Shown here in pieces: positions 1 to 5,919 of a stretch of DNA of 9,979 bases. The stretch lies in NCBI GenBank assembly GCA_025060055.1, contig JANXCK010000012.1:1-9979 (forward strand). Reading direction: 5' to 3'. This stretch comes from Fimbriimonadales bacterium. Lineage in GTDB: Bacteria > Armatimonadota > Fimbriimonadia > Fimbriimonadales > GBS-DC. Within the stretch, counting starts at the first letter, position 1, and each line of letters starts with the position of its first letter. The translations under genes and the position numbers were made by a program. The notes beneath the pieces were generated by a model. The model made no database searches. It was not told where the DNA came from and saw only the letters and a program-made list of their open reading frames with translations.

Positions 1-48
1 GCGACTGAAGTCGCCCCCACACAAACGAAACCCCGCCTATGCGGGGTT
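1..48 (-). repeat. Composite two-hairpin REP-like repeat, copy 1
   Basis: Read on the minus strand this is a perfect 8-bp hairpin (AACCCCGC, loop ATAG, GCGGGGTT), a TCGTTTGT linker, then GTGGGGGC leading into a second hairpin, GCGAC with loop TTCA and GTCGC. The same order recurs at 53-100 (+) and 159-204 (-). The GTGG/GTAG head next to a GC palindrome is the hallmark of REP sequences mobilised by RAYT (TnpA-REP) transposases; that link is by analogy. The copy starts at the first base of the window, so it may extend further. Confidence 0.75.
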
Positions 49-80
49 GCTTAGCCCTGTGCAGGCAGGGCTTTGTTTGT
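29..80 (+). terminator. Two tandem terminator-like hairpins (alternative reading of the repeats)
   Basis: The hairpin at 29-48 (loop 37-40) is followed by TTGCTT. The hairpin at 53-72 (AGCCCTG / CAGGGCT) is followed by TTTGTTTGT at 72-80. Either could end transcription of a gene lying left of the window. On the minus strand the first hairpin is also followed by a T-rich stretch, so it could work both ways. Because the same hairpins are the first half of a repeat that also occurs at 159-204, the terminator role is uncertain. The T runs are interrupted and weak. Confidence 0.35.
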
Positions 81-100
81 ATGGGAGCGAGTTCACTCGC
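53..100 (+). repeat. Composite two-hairpin REP-like repeat, copy 2
   Basis: This copy has hairpin AGCCCTG / CAGGGCT with a 6-nt loop, linker TTGTTTGT, then ATGGGAGC and hairpin GCGAG-TTCA-CTCGC. It lies in opposite orientation to copy 1, with only 4 bp (49-52) between them. Relative to the other copies, both stems carry paired (compensatory) base changes while the TTCA loop, the linker and the GGRGCG lead-in stay the same. Confidence 0.75.
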
Positions 101-158
101 AAAGGATTGTTGAAGTGTTACTTCCCTTACACGCTCCCAGAGACTGTTTAGGAAATAG

Positions 159-204
159 ACGGCTGAAGCCGCTCCTACGCAAACCAAGCCTGCCTACGCG
201 GGCT
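159..204 (-). repeat. Composite two-hairpin REP-like repeat, copy 3
   Basis: On the minus strand this reads hairpin AGCCCGC / GCAGGCT with loop GTAG (one C·A mismatch; G-U in plus-strand RNA), linker TGGTTTGC, then GTAGGAGC and hairpin CGGC-TTCA-GCCG. With copy 2 (+) it makes an inverted pair whose REP-like halves face each other across 58 bp (101-158), a layout like REPIN doublets. Bases 101-158 hold nothing I recognise beyond a weak 5-bp hairpin at 112-124. Confidence 0.75.
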
Positions 205-208
205 AACA

Positions 209-387
209 CCTATCGGGGTTTCAAGCGTCGTTATGCCCTCACCCCAGCCCCTCGCCCGCGTCGCGGGAGAAGGGAGCCGTCAGGAGGTAGGGGCGAGGTG
301 ACCTCGCCCCTACACTTCCCCCTTGCCTACGCAGTGGGCGAGGGAGCAAAGAGGTGAGGGTAATACGGCGTCTGAAACCCCAATCGG
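209..387. repeat. MITE-like structured element with long imperfect terminal inverted repeats
   Basis: The left arm 209-243 and the reverse complement of 353-387 match at 27 of 35 positions, including the blocks GGGGTTTCA and CCCTCACC. Between them lie three hairpins: CCCGCG/CGCGGG at 255-267, a perfect 13-bp palindrome at 287-313, and an 11-bp stem with two G-U pairs at 320-344. The whole could fold as a stem with three side arms. There is no transposase gene and I see no clear target-site duplication. It could be a non-autonomous mobile element or a structured dispersed repeat. The mutated arms suggest it is old. Confidence 0.6.
287..313. repeat. Perfect 27-bp palindrome
   Basis: GTAGGGGCGAGGT at 287-299 and ACCTCGCCCCTAC at 301-313 are exact reverse complements around a single central G. 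It forms the middle arm of the 209-387 element. It keeps the GTAG head seen in the upstream REP-like repeats, here on both strands. Confidence 0.85.
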
Positions 388-393
388 TATAAT
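388..393 (+). promoter_or_regulatory. -10 box of the lipoprotein gene promoter
   Basis: TATAAT preceded by GG. Seven bases (394-400) separate it from the GGAGG ribosome binding site, so the transcript would start essentially at the ribosome binding site. No TTGACA-like -35 box is visible at 14-19 bp spacing; that region lies inside the right arm of the 209-387 repeat. Confidence 0.65.
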
Positions 394-400
394 CTTGTCG

Positions 401-405
401 GGAGG
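401..405 (+). promoter_or_regulatory. Ribosome binding site deciding the lipoprotein start
   Basis: GGAGG directly abuts an in-frame ATG at 406 (spacing 0, unusable) and lies 6 bases before the next in-frame ATG at 412. The second ATG is therefore the likely start. Confidence 0.75.
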
Positions 406-411
406 ATGACT

Positions 412-2586
412 ATGAGCTTTCGCGTCAACGGAGACACAAGGCGGTGGCTCTCTCCTGCTGCTGCGGTGTGCTTGCTTGTTTTCCTTGCTAACTGCGGCGG
501 TGGGGGCGGAGGCGGCGTTAGCCCGCTGCCCCCCGCGACAGAGCTAACCATCAACGGAACCGTGACAGTGCCTTTCGGAACCCCGCGCTCGCGCTCGTTG
601 ACAGGTGAAGCGCTGCCTAACGCGACTGTGCGTGCGCTGCTGGCGTTCCCCCCGAATACCTTGATTACCCAGTCCACGACCGACGCCGATGGACGCTACA
701 CCCTGACCATTCCGAGCGAGTATGTCGGGCGCGACCTGCTGATTGTGGCAGAAAAGACCGTGAACAACCAGCGTGTGCGTGTCACTGCGCTGATTCCGTC
801 GCTGCCAGCGCAAGGCTACGCGGGGGCAAACCTCGACGCCTACACCACGCTGGCGACTGAAGAGATACTGCGGTATGCGCGTGAGCAGAACCTGAACGCG
901 CTTTCGCCCAACGGCGTGGCGACAGTGGTCGATCGCGTGCGCGATGCCCTGCGCAACCGCTTCAGCCTCAGCTTGGTGGTGGGGCAAACGCTACCTGAAA
1001 ATATCGGCGACGGCTTGCAGGACGCGGAGCTGCGCAACCAGGTTCGCCCACGCGTGCAGGAACAAGCGCAGAACTTGCGCCCGCCTACAGGCGATGTCGC
1101 CGTCGCCAAAGGCATGATGCAGATGCTGCGCGACTATGGCACGGCGTGGCTTGATCGAGGCAACGAGGAGACCCTGCGCTTTGAAGCCGCCGTGCGCCGA
1201 CAGCAACAACTTATCGAGAACGAAATTGCGACCCCGCTGGAAGCGTTAGGCGAGCGCGGCGTGAACTTCGTCGTGCGCATCTTGGGACTGGAAGAGCGTC
1301 GAGGCTTTCTCAACCCTTCTATTGAAGGACGCCCGCCCGGACGCTACCGCGAGACGCAGCCGTATCCAGGCGGGTATGTGCTGGAGCGTATCGGCGACAC
1401 CGCGGATAATCGCACCTGGATTGTGGAAAGCGGGCAGCTCACCTGCACCGTCACCACTGCCAACCCGCTGGACGAGTTCACGCTTAGCCCCGACGCAGGG
1501 CGCATCAGCGTCTCTACACGAAAGCAGGGCGATATGCGCGTGCAGTACGACGGCGTTTTTGAGGTGACCCAGCGCGACTCGAACGGGAATGCCACTCAGA
1601 TCCGCGTGCAGATAACCCTAACGGACGGACAGCTGCGCGAGCCGATTCGCTTCAACGGCACGGCGAACACCACCCCGCGCAACGACGGCAGCTTCCGCAC
1701 CGTCAGCCTCAGCGGAAACCTGCAAAGCCAGTTCGCCGAACTGACTGTGACGAACCTCGTGTACGATACCTACCCTGTTAGCGAGCGCGTCAAACAGATC
1801 AGCGCAGGGCGCATTCAGGGTGTGCTGAAAACCGAGCGCGGACCTGTGATTGACCTCCAGAACCTGAACATCACCTTCACAGACGGCAACCCACCTATCG
1901 AGAACCTGCAGCAGTTCACCCTGCAGTCGCTGAACTTCTCATCGGAGAATCGCACGCTTGTTCTGCGCGATGTGAACGCGCAGTTCCAGCGTGTCGGCGG
2001 CGCACTGCGCCCTGTGCGCTTGCAGGCATACGCAGAGTATCGCACGCCTAACGATACGCTGGTCGGTCAGGTCGATGCACGCTGGGAGAACCCCACAGCG
2101 CTTGACCCACTGGAGGCGAACTTTATCCCGATCAACCAGTTCCCGCGCGGCAACTTCGAGTTCAACGGCAACCTCACACCGCGTATCGGGCGACGCGCAC
2201 TCGTCTACTGCAACATCGTTTCCGAGCCGACGCTTAGCCCCGCACGCGTGCGCACCACGCTGCGCATCGACTTCGGCGATGAACGCATGCAGGGCGAGTT
2301 CGTGGGCAACTTGCGCGTCCAGAGCGGTCTGGTCGAGCGCGAACGCCTGTTCCAGACCGCCACGCTGCAGATGACTCACGCGCCGTCCAACTTCCGGATG
2401 GAGCTGAGCTACAGCTTAGACAACGACGCAGCGTCGGGAGTCATCAGGAAGCCCGACGGCGCAGAGGTGGCGCGCGTGGGCAAGGCGAACACACTGGGCT
2501 TGCCTGACTTAGGCAACGCTTACCTCGTGCGCTATACGGACGGCACTTTCGAGACCGTGAACTCGCTGCTCAGTCTGGAAGATTGA
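412..2586 (+). CDS. Secreted lipoprotein of unknown function with a carboxypeptidase regulatory-like domain
   Basis: A 724-aa protein I cannot assign to a named function. Residues 1-28 form a lipoprotein signal: Arg at 10-11, a hydrophobic core at 15-25, and a lipobox-like LAN before Cys28. Asn at -1 is unusual (Gly, Ala or Ser is normal). Seven glycines (29-35) and a proline-rich spacer follow, a typical flexible tether. Residues about 44-128 look like a carboxypeptidase regulatory-like beta-sandwich, with the characteristic T-DADGRYTLTI at 90-100. Residues 140-290 are helical and charged. The rest is almost wholly beta, with recurring short units such as LSGNL, FNGNL and VGNLRV, as in extended extracellular sheets. 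The start at 412 is set by GGAGG at 401-405. It sits upstream of another exported protein, so a joint envelope role is plausible. Its stop is followed by a strong hairpin. Confidence 0.85.
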   Translation: MSFRVNGDTRRWLSPAAAVCLLVFLANCGGGGGGGVSPLPPATELTINGTVTVPFGTPRSRSLTGEALPNATVRALLAFPPNTLITQSTTDADGRYTLTIPSEYVGRDLLIVAEKTVNNQRVRVTALIPSLPAQGYAGANLDAYTTLATEEILRYAREQNLNALSPNGVATVVDRVRDALRNRFSLSLVVGQTLPENIGDGLQDAELRNQVRPRVQEQAQNLRPPTGDVAVAKGMMQMLRDYGTAWLDRGNEETLRFEAAVRRQQQLIENEIATPLEALGERGVNFVVRILGLEERRGFLNPSIEGRPPGRYRETQPYPGGYVLERIGDTADNRTWIVESGQLTCTVTTANPLDEFTLSPDAGRISVSTRKQGDMRVQYDGVFEVTQRDSNGNATQIRVQITLTDGQLREPIRFNGTANTTPRNDGSFRTVSLSGNLQSQFAELTVTNLVYDTYPVSERVKQISAGRIQGVLKTERGPVIDLQNLNITFTDGNPPIENLQQFTLQSLNFSSENRTLVLRDVNAQFQRVGGALRPVRLQAYAEYRTPNDTLVGQVDARWENPTALDPLEANFIPINQFPRGNFEFNGNLTPRIGRRALVYCNIVSEPTLSPARVRTTLRIDFGDERMQGEFVGNLRVQSGLVERERLFQTATLQMTHAPSNFRMELSYSLDNDAASGVIRKPDGAEVARVGKANTLGLPDLGNAYLVRYTDGTFETVNSLLSLED

Positions 2587-2599
2587 GGCGCCCCTGTCT

Positions 2600-2622
2600 G
2601 GGGAGGGCTTATCGCCCTCCCC
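2600..2622 (+). terminator. Perfect 9-bp hairpin between the two envelope genes
   Basis: GGGGAGGGC (2600-2608) and GCCCTCCCC (2614-2622) pair perfectly around the loop TTATC, 14 bp after the lipoprotein stop. Only TTT at 2627-2629 follows, so it is a weak intrinsic terminator or attenuator. The 5' arm contains a GGGAGG ribosome-binding-like sequence that is locked by the CCTCCC of the 3' arm, so control of translation of the next gene is an alternative. A smaller competing hairpin, CCCC (2591-2594) with GGGG (2600-2603), is also possible. Confidence 0.5.
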
Positions 2623-2633
2623 GCGGTTTGATA

Positions 2634-3707
2634 ATGTGGCTAACAGCGTGCGTGCTGACACCGCTTGCCAGCCCGCAGGCGGTATTCGTCTCGCCCCACC
2701 GATTCCTGCCCGCAGAGCCTGAAGCCCCCACACGCTTTTTGGAGACTCAGGTGCTTTACGCTGCAGATACGAATGTACGCCCACTGCTGCGCAAGGCGCG
2801 CCTCGCGGATTTCGATGCGGCGCGAAGCTACCTCACAGGCGCTGCGGCTTGCGAAGCCCGATTGCGCTGGGATTGCTGGGAACTGCGCTACGGCTACGGT
2901 CAAGCCGACCTGTTTGAAGGCGATGCGGGCGCGGCGCGTCTGTTCCTTGAAGCCGAGCAGAAACGCCTGCGTCCCGACACCAGTTATCCTGTGAACGCAA
3001 CGCTGAACCGCTCCGCTATCCATCGCTGGATGCTGGCGTATCATGGCGAGACAGTGCTATCTGATGCTCGCGTGCGCTACCAGATAGGGCTGAGCTATTA
3101 CCGTCTGCAGCGTGTGCAACAGGGCTGGCTGCAAGGGCAGAAACAGAGCGACTCGTTCGCAGGTGCACTGACGCTGTTGACCACGCGCGGCGTGCCTGCC
3201 GCGCAAATCGGGGGCGATGGTTACGCCCTGAGCGCAGGTCTCACACTCGCTGCAGAGGGCTGGAGCGCCAGCGTTTTCGTGGACAACCTCTGGAGCCAGC
3301 TGCGTGTGCGCAAACTCCAGCGTGTAGAGGCGACGGTTCGCGTGAATCAGCTCACGCCTGATGCTGACGGTTTTCTGCGTGCGCCGCCGTTTCTGGAGGG
3401 GCGTGTGTCCGAAATAGCACTGCGCCGCGTGGCGCGCCCGCAAGTCGAGTTGGCGTTATGGCGACGCGAACGAACGCGCCGCTACGGGCTTATCGCCGCG
3501 CAGCATGACCGATGGCAAGCCGCCCTCACCTTCGGTTGGGAGATAGGGGACGGCGCACTCTGGGCAGCGTACTGGCAGCCTCGCCCGATGCTCTGGATAG
3601 GCTACGCGGGGCGACACTGGCGCCTGATGCTCGGCGCAGATACATTCCAGCGCGACACCCTCCGCCGCCTCTACGCCGAAGTCCGCTGGCGCGTGCCGAT
3701 TCAATAG
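2634..3707 (+). CDS. Exported protein of unknown function, possibly an outer-membrane beta-barrel
   Basis: From ATG 2634 this is a 357-aa protein I do not recognise. It begins with a hydrophobic stretch ending in SPQA, a plausible signal-peptidase site near residue 16. The body alternates polar and aromatic or hydrophobic residues in short strands split by polar turns, for example YQIGLSYYRLQRV, WSASVFVDNLW, ALWAAYW and RPMLWIGYAG. That fits an outer-membrane barrel. Two cysteines (73 and 81) sit in adjacent beta-like sequence. The last residues are VRWRVPIQ, without the usual C-terminal Phe. The start is unsure: the frame stays open upstream to TTG 2583, which overlaps the previous stop and would add an Arg-rich stretch resembling a signal-peptide n-region. 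Neither start has a good ribosome binding site. It follows the lipoprotein gene on the same strand and ends 2 bp from the convergent permease gene. Confidence 0.75.
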   Translation: MWLTACVLTPLASPQAVFVSPHRFLPAEPEAPTRFLETQVLYAADTNVRPLLRKARLADFDAARSYLTGAAACEARLRWDCWELRYGYGQADLFEGDAGAARLFLEAEQKRLRPDTSYPVNATLNRSAIHRWMLAYHGETVLSDARVRYQIGLSYYRLQRVQQGWLQGQKQSDSFAGALTLLTTRGVPAAQIGGDGYALSAGLTLAAEGWSASVFVDNLWSQLRVRKLQRVEATVRVNQLTPDADGFLRAPPFLEGRVSEIALRRVARPQVELALWRRERTRRYGLIAAQHDRWQAALTFGWEIGDGALWAAYWQPRPMLWIGYAGRHWRLMLGADTFQRDTLRRLYAEVRWRVPIQ

Positions 3708-3709
3708 TC

Positions 3710-4852
3710 TCACACAATCCTGCGCTCTACAATCGCCACAGGGTCGAAAGTGCGCAGTCGCCAGCCAATCGTGAACAGCGCAAACGCCAGCACCATCACG
3801 GGCACGGGCAGCGTGTATTGGTATGCAATCGGGTCAAACGGCTCGATATACAGCCCGCGCGGCTCCATGATGCGCACCTTTGCCCAGAGTAGGATGCCCA
3901 TCGCGCTCAGCACGCCCAGCAGCCAGCCCAGCGCGACCACCGTGATCGTCTCCAGCGAGACGCGCGTGAGCAAGCCCAGCCGCGTGAAGCCAATCGCCTG
4001 CAGCAAGCCGAACTCCACCAGCCGCTGCTGAAAGTAGATATTTGCCAGCAGTCCCGTCATCGTCGCCAGCATCACAGCGACCACCACCACCACAATCCCC
4101 GTGATGAAGTAGAGGTTCTTGAAAGCGCGGTGCGTCTCTTCCTGCAGCTCGGCGTAAGTCCACACGCGCGCCTGTTCGCCCTTGAAGTTCTCGCGCAGCC
4201 ACTTGTCTAACTTGGGCTGGTGGCGCGGCTCATCGGCGAAAATCAGCAGGTTGCGCGTGGGCGGGAAGTAGTTGTCGCGGACAAACTCCAGCGAGCTAAT
4301 TGCCAGCCAAGTATCGCCCTTCAGCACGCCCACCACCCGCACGGGCACAGGCGCGTACTGGTCGGGAATGAACGGCGACAGCACCACATCGCCGAGTTTG
4401 AGATTCTTATTGCGCATCAGCGGCTCCGAAAGCACCACAGCTGCCTCGCCGGGCTTGGGATAGCGCCCCTCGTGCAGCACGAGCCGACAACGCGCTGCCA
4501 GTGGCTCCATCTGCGCCTGCTCCAGTCCGAAAATCACGAACGGCATCTTGCCCACGATGGTCTCCGCGTTCATAAAGCACACCACCGTCTCATACGACGC
4601 GCTGTAGTAAGGAGCCTGCTCGATGCGCTCTACAAGTTCCCGCTTGAGCTTGCTGGCGCCGCGCGGGGTAATCGCTGCGAAGTAGCGGTTGTAGTCATAG
4701 ATTTTCAGAATCGTGCGGTCGATGGAGTTGAGCAGCGCGACAACACTGGCGATGGTCAGCACCGCCAACGCCAGCACCAGCGTCAGGGGCAGGCTGCGCC
4801 CTGGATTGCGCACTAAGAACAAAATCGGCGAGAGCGGATGGCGACGCGGCAT
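3710..4852 (-). CDS. ABC transporter permease, FtsX/MacB type
   Basis: A 380-aa inner-membrane protein with the FtsX-like permease layout: an Arg-rich cytoplasmic N-terminus, TM1 at about 22-43, a large extracytoplasmic domain at about 44-245, then TM2 (248-270), TM3 (301-325) and TM4 (347-365), ending DPVAIVERR. The coupling segment EFGLLQAIGFTR at 280-291 matches the E-x-G-x-x-x-A-x-G motif that contacts the ABC ATPase in this family. Partners of this type work in lipoprotein release, macrolide or peptide export, or cell-wall hydrolase control; which applies here cannot be told. No ATPase gene is in the window. ATG 4852 is preferred because a TATCAT box (4860-4865) lies exactly 7 bases upstream, giving a leaderless transcript. 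In-frame ATGs at 4861 and 4888 are alternatives; 4888 has a weak AGAGG two bases upstream. Confidence 0.88.
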   Translation of the reverse strand: MPRRHPLSPILFLVRNPGRSLPLTLVLALAVLTIASVVALLNSIDRTILKIYDYNRYFAAITPRGASKLKRELVERIEQAPYYSASYETVVCFMNAETIVGKMPFVIFGLEQAQMEPLAARCRLVLHEGRYPKPGEAAVVLSEPLMRNKNLKLGDVVLSPFIPDQYAPVPVRVVGVLKGDTWLAISSLEFVRDNYFPPTRNLLIFADEPRHQPKLDKWLRENFKGEQARVWTYAELQEETHRAFKNLYFITGIVVVVVAVMLATMTGLLANIYFQQRLVEFGLLQAIGFTRLGLLTRVSLETITVVALGWLLGVLSAMGILLWAKVRIMEPRGLYIEPFDPIAYQYTLPVPVMVLAFALFTIGWRLRTFDPVAIVERRIV

Positions 4853-4859
4853 ACCCCGC

Positions 4860-4865
4860 ATGATA
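4860..4865 (-). promoter_or_regulatory. -10 box of the permease gene, leaderless arrangement
   Basis: On the minus strand this reads GGTATCAT, then seven bases, then ATG at 4852. The same 7-nt spacing is seen at coaX, so transcription would begin at or next to the start codon. No convincing -35 box is visible. The call weakens if translation really starts at 4888. Confidence 0.5.
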
Positions 4866-4903
4866 CCAAAAACAATCGCTGGAGACATAGCCTCTCGGCA
4901 GGG

Positions 4904-4909
4904 TATACT
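4904..4909 (+). promoter_or_regulatory. -10 box of the oxidoreductase gene, with a possible -35 at 4882-4887
   Basis: GGGTATACT lies 10 bases before ATG 4920, and GAGACA at 4882-4887 (4 of 6 matches to TTGACA) lies at 16-bp spacing. The GAGG at 4910-4913 would fall upstream of a normal transcription start near 4916, so the mRNA is leaderless or nearly so. The box is back to back with the permease promoter. Confidence 0.5.
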
Positions 4910-4919
4910 GAGGCGACGA

Positions 4920-5894
4920 ATGCACGCGCCGCTACGGATTGGGCTTATTGGCGCAGGCGGAATCGGGCGTCATTTGGCGTGGCAGCTGCGCCCGCTTAGC
5001 GAGGCGGAACTGGTAGGCGTGTACGACGCCGATGTTGAACTGACCCAACGCGCCGCAACGGAACTCGAGGTGCGCCCCTACAAGAGCCTGCGTGCCCTGC
5101 TGCGCGACCCCAACCTCGACGCCTGCATCCTCGCCACACCGCCCCACACGCACTACAAGCTCGGCATGCAAATCCTGCAACATGGCAAGCACCTGTTCTG
5201 CGAGAAGCCGCTCGCGCTGACCGTTCGCCACTGCGACGCGCTCCTGCAAGCAGCAGACGCGGCGAACCGTATCCTGATGGTGGGGCAGGTGCTGCGCCTG
5301 TTTCCGCTGTTTTGGCAATCGAAGCAGTGGCTTCAGGCAGGAGTTATCGGTATACCGATTGCCGTCCACCTGCAGCGGCGCGGCTTCGAGGTGAACCTGT
5401 TCCGTCAAGGCTGGCGTGCTGACCCCAAGCAGAGCGGGGGTATGCTGCTGGAAATGAATGTGCATGAGCTGGACTACCTGCGCTGGCTCTTTGGCGAGAT
5501 CGAGGTGCTGGCAGCACAAGGCAGCCACCCGTATGCCGAACCGAACTGCGTGCAGCACTGGCACGCCCTGCTGCGCTTTGAAAGCGGGGTTATCGGCACG
5601 ATTGAGTGCAGTATTGTTGACCCGCTGGGTGGCTACATCGTGCGCATCGTGGGCACGGAAGGCGCGATGGAACACACGGGATTCAGCGGCGCCATCCGCT
5701 ACAGACGGCACGGCAGCCAAGAGGTGAACCTGACCCCAGAGGAGATTGGCACGCCTGAACCGTACTTGTGGGAGCTGCGCAGCTTCGTGCGAGCGATTTT
5801 GTACCACGAGCCGCTGCCCTTCGACGGCTACGACGGGCGGATGGCGGTAGCCAACGCGCACGCCGTGCTGCGCAAGATGGGACGCCCCGCGTAA
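4920..5894 (+). CDS. NAD(P)-dependent oxidoreductase, GFO/IDH/MocA family
   Basis: 324 aa, a normal length for the family. The N-terminal Rossmann fold has the dinucleotide loop GAGGIGRH at 11-18, an acidic D36 after beta-2 (favouring NAD over NADP), and ATPP-HTHY at 72-79. The family signature CEKP lies at 94-97; its Lys96 is the catalytic and cofactor-contacting lysine. The second domain has SGGMLLEMNVHELDYLRWL at 172-190, whose H182 and D185 are the usual substrate-site pair. Members oxidise or reduce sugars, inositols, biliverdin and related compounds, and sequence alone does not fix the substrate here. The start at 4920 is set by alignment of MHAPLRIGLIGAGGIG to the usual N-terminus; the frame is open upstream but lies antisense to the permease. 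A separate coaX promoter follows 12 bp after its stop. Confidence 0.92.
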   Translation: MHAPLRIGLIGAGGIGRHLAWQLRPLSEAELVGVYDADVELTQRAATELEVRPYKSLRALLRDPNLDACILATPPHTHYKLGMQILQHGKHLFCEKPLALTVRHCDALLQAADAANRILMVGQVLRLFPLFWQSKQWLQAGVIGIPIAVHLQRRGFEVNLFRQGWRADPKQSGGMLLEMNVHELDYLRWLFGEIEVLAAQGSHPYAEPNCVQHWHALLRFESGVIGTIECSIVDPLGGYIVRIVGTEGAMEHTGFSGAIRYRRHGSQEVNLTPEEIGTPEPYLWELRSFVRAILYHEPLPFDGYDGRMAVANAHAVLRKMGRPA

Positions 5895-5906
5895 ACACGA
5901 GTTAGG

Positions 5907-5912
5907 TATAAT
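5907..5912 (+). promoter_or_regulatory. -10 box of coaX, leaderless
   Basis: AGGTATAAT is followed by exactly seven bases (5913-5919) and then GTG 5920. With the usual distance from -10 box to start site, the first transcribed base would be the G of the start codon. There is no Shine-Dalgarno sequence between 5895 and 5919 and no clear -35 box. Confidence 0.7.
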
Positions 5913-5919
5913 CGTTCCC

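Noticed and set aside
1..204. CRISPR array
   Set aside because: The three repeats are in mixed orientation, differ in sequence, and have unequal spacing of 4 and 58 bp; no cas gene is nearby.
73..357. 94-codon plus-strand open frame across the repeat region
   Set aside because: It runs through the REP-like copies and the inverted-repeat element, has no ribosome binding site, and its Arg/Pro-rich translation simply reflects GC-rich palindromes.
406..408. ATG at 406 as the lipoprotein start
   Set aside because: It directly abuts the GGAGG sequence with no spacer; ATG 412 in the same frame has proper spacing.
492..515. G-rich tract after the lipobox as a phase-variable homopolymer
   Set aside because: It is mixed Gly codons with no run longer than five G, too short and interrupted for slippage switching.
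327..677. 116-codon minus-strand open frame
   Set aside because: Antisense to the lipoprotein start and to the repeat; its poly-proline run is the reverse of the glycine tether.
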